From: a bacterium
GTDB lineage: Bacteria; Electryoneota; JAOADG01
Direction of reading: 5' to 3'
Assembly (NCBI GenBank): GCA_026417415.1
Contig: JAOADG010000008.1
Location: 705,612 to 769,611 of the forward strand
Length of the DNA: 64,000 nt
Below the pieces are notes generated by a model that had not been told where the DNA came from, made no database searches, and saw nothing but the letters and a program-made list of their open reading frames with translations. A program made the position numbers and the translations under genes. This document shows, one piece after another, positions 63,201 to 64,000 of this stretch (its first letter is position 1; the number at the start of each line of letters is the position of its first letter).

Positions 63201-64000
63201 GATCGGCCAAAAAATAAAATTCTATCAGTTACATCAAAGCGATTATCATTCCCATCTTCGACCAAAATCGGAATTTCTTGCCAGTTGAATGGCTCATTTG
63301 CACTGACGGGTACAGGTAGAGAATCTGGTCCTAAACTGAGTAAGCGTATTTTCCGAACATCAATACTAGATAATTGAATGCCTACTGATAGCAAATTTTC
63401 AGCTGTTAGTTTTGTTATACCTTCTTGCGTGGTTTTGATACGATATAAAGGGCCTAAAGGGAATTGATCAACTGAATGGAGAATTGGATTAGGCAATTGA
63501 GACACCATTCTCCAATTTTTTCCTGCATGATAATTTAACACAAATTCTGGTAATTCTGTCGGAACAATACCAACTTCAGGAATTACAGGTTGATTCGTGT
63601 TTAAAAATATCAATTTTACATCAATTTCTTCTGCAAGTTGTATTGTATTAAACTGTTCTCTTGCAAAATATACTGCTATTGGAACTAAAGGGTGTCCTTG
63701 ATACTCTCGTGGTTTTCCAATTTCAATCCAAGGATGTTGAATTATTAACGGATTTATTGAAACGGTGTCTTTCGATTGTGGAAATCTTCCATCAATCATT
63801 TTTCTCACTTTTGGTGAAATTGATTGTAAATGAATAGTTTTATTGGGGGGCAATGCTACCCAATGGATGCAAGCTGGACGAAAGCGTCCTTCATGATCAT
63901 ACTGCACCGTACCATTAGAAGGGGTTATGTAGAAGCCATCTTCGGCTAAATTTTGAACACTAAGTGTATCCGTAAGTATGTAAAACAATTCGTGTTCTGT
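60236..64000 (-). CDS. porU: Type IX secretion system sortase PorU (N-terminus cut by window edge)
   Basis: PorU is the C25 (gingipain-type) cysteine protease that cleaves type IX sorting domains and attaches cargo at the surface. The frame is open to position 64000, giving 1255 codons; the signal peptide and true start are outside the window. The catalytic domain shows GDGDYDYRG, the histidine in VVNWIGHGNPRIW and the cysteine region LWCAFTCDWAYWDD then LTGPESNEL. A FlgD/type IX-like C-terminal domain follows (YPNPIKNNTSFTF ... GVYLWRLEIKD). It is followed by porV after 17 bases. Confidence 0.92.
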   Translation of the reverse strand, partial: TEHELFYILTDTLSVQNLAEDGFYITPSNGTVQYDHEGRFRPACIHWVALPPNKTIHLQSISPKVRKMIDGRFPQSKDTVSINPLIIQHPWIEIGKPREYQGHPLVPIAVYFAREQFNTIQLAEEIDVKLIFLNTNQPVIPEVGIVPTELPEFVLNYHAGKNWRMVSQLPNPILHSVDQFPLGPLYRIKTTQEGITKLTAENLLSVGIQLSSIDVRKIRLLSLGPDSLPVPVSANEPFNWQEIPILVEDGNDNRFDVTDRILFFGRSPSFWRRTGSGEYVHWISPYLKDVTFFLDLNFGGNDGLRMQTLDPADGSMILPNAIGRYYYEPELSIFANNSFIGSGLRWVGPLFTGTMERSFPLLLTGALSTVDVLLTIRLVEMNYGTQPNSFVFSLNQVPFDTLPATLSIRSTIPSNLIREGNNQLTLRKIGNASYYFDWVEATYTRDWVLRDGKLVAFTSIGSRYRVNLISNTIPYVFETSNPYQVRWIKSNTFSDSGSTTINKQYHVADETGISPIASITPVVWGTSDYTDLRASSLQADYIIIYDDAFEQPANRLKQFRETNNRVRVLNVRIADIFDQFSCGNLDPTALRNFLRYAFRYWQRPAPKYVMFLGDGDYDYRGISYPNAPRPIVTYQNGTICTDDFFVRFGNDINPPELVTARLTVQSVSAANQWIDKLIQYETNPVQGLWKNRIILCADDENGEGGQFAMWETTHTMASDTMDYRILPPFFERIKIHLIEYQGIYDPVQVAVVKPEATRRLLTELERGALVVNWIGHGNPRIWAHEQLLRESRDINSIRTGMKLPLWCAFTCDWAYWDDPAQQSFPEKLLEMPQNGAIAIVAATRLTGPESNELLAQNFYQAIFDTAYTPRMSIAEALQFGKLRTLFNRTNSSYYHVLGDPLLRLAAPNKFAWIDTIIPYPIVPLAISNTLGKIGERMLQHDPNGSGLATITIRSSQIQKMYYWNKNRNYPYSYRMPGRLLYRGSGTIQTGTFSIPVLLPLDVSYGDTSGSASIFTESEWGRAAGNLNTIRIAFQSANIIDTLGPKVTLYIDHRKFIDGDFVSNSPLLIADIEDSSGVNLTGDVGHRIIVRLNEKEIDVTDYFSYAPNQTIQGTIEAPLGFLNDGSYTLVLQVFDGANNPSIAKTTFHVRTHSDKLIIRNLLNYPNPIKNNTSFTFECSSSGVGKIHIYTINGTKIYSTDFFPVHIGYNVPQLAFWDGRDQHGKDVANGVYLWRLEIKDEIGRQVESIGRAVVLK

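Noticed and set aside
1-64000. Mobile elements, CRISPR arrays, prophage or toxin-antitoxin systems
   Set aside because: No transposase, integrase, direct-repeat array, phage structural gene or toxin motif was seen; gene spacing is compact throughout.

Overview
The window is an AT-rich, almost fully coding stretch of a bacterial chromosome. All genes except one lie on the minus strand, so the natural reading direction is from position 64000 towards position 1. There are no insertion sequences, phage genes, rRNA genes or CRISPR arrays, and no gap longer than about 130 bases lacks a gene. The content points to a Gram-negative member of the FCB superphylum (Bacteroidota-Chlorobiota-Ignavibacteria-like or a neighbouring candidate phylum): a type IX secretion sortase and its PorV partner, C-terminal type IX sorting domains ending in YPNP-type repeats, many short lipoproteins, an ExbB-ExbD-ExbD-TonB cluster, and a complex I operon without nuoE, nuoF and nuoG. 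The exact phylum cannot be fixed from the sequence alone.

Region by region, in transcription order. 64000-56126: PorU (N-terminus outside the window), PorV, a secreted M6-like protein whose metal-binding motif is destroyed, then (56126-53061) a zinc-peptidase/beta-propeller/beta-barrel protein. 53046-49488: two tandem DUF5683-like membrane proteins, dTDP-rhamnose reductase, deoxynucleoside kinase and methylmalonyl-CoA epimerase. 49479-42474: a trans-sulfuration enzyme, a stand-alone cyclic-nucleotide-binding domain, UvrC, an NHL beta-propeller protein, a VOC-carboxymuconolactone-decarboxylase fusion, malate dehydrogenase and a strong terminator. 42382-30959: a surface and secretion block with two type IX cargo proteins, two PorV-like outer-membrane proteins and four lipoproteins. 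30929-23316: HAD phosphatase, fructose-bisphosphatase, the only plus-strand gene, an RmlC-like epimerase, tRNA-Gly, a PDZ/radical-SAM DUF512 protein, Der and PriA. 23308-12895: a promoter with a CRP-like palindrome, followed by nuoABCDHIJKLMN. 12844-7422: a small membrane protein, a PstS-like lipoprotein, a TPR protein and ExbB-ExbD-ExbD-TonB, abutting tRNA-Leu. 7288-3718: purM, gpsA, asnS, acyP, abutting tRNA-Arg. 3615-1: a membrane TPR protein, a terminator-like hairpin, then rimP-nusA-infB (infB continues outside the window).

Most of the window is standard housekeeping in tightly packed operons with ATGA, GTGA and TTGA stop/start overlaps. The most unusual items are the M6-like pseudopeptidase beside an apparently intact metallopeptidase, the VOC-CMD fusion, tandem paralogous pairs of envelope genes, a perfect TGTGA-N6-TCACA palindrome in front of the respiratory operon, and three tRNA genes that each begin 5-10 bases after a protein stop codon. 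No wholly new system could be demonstrated; the best candidate for something undescribed is the type IX-linked surface block at 30959-42382.
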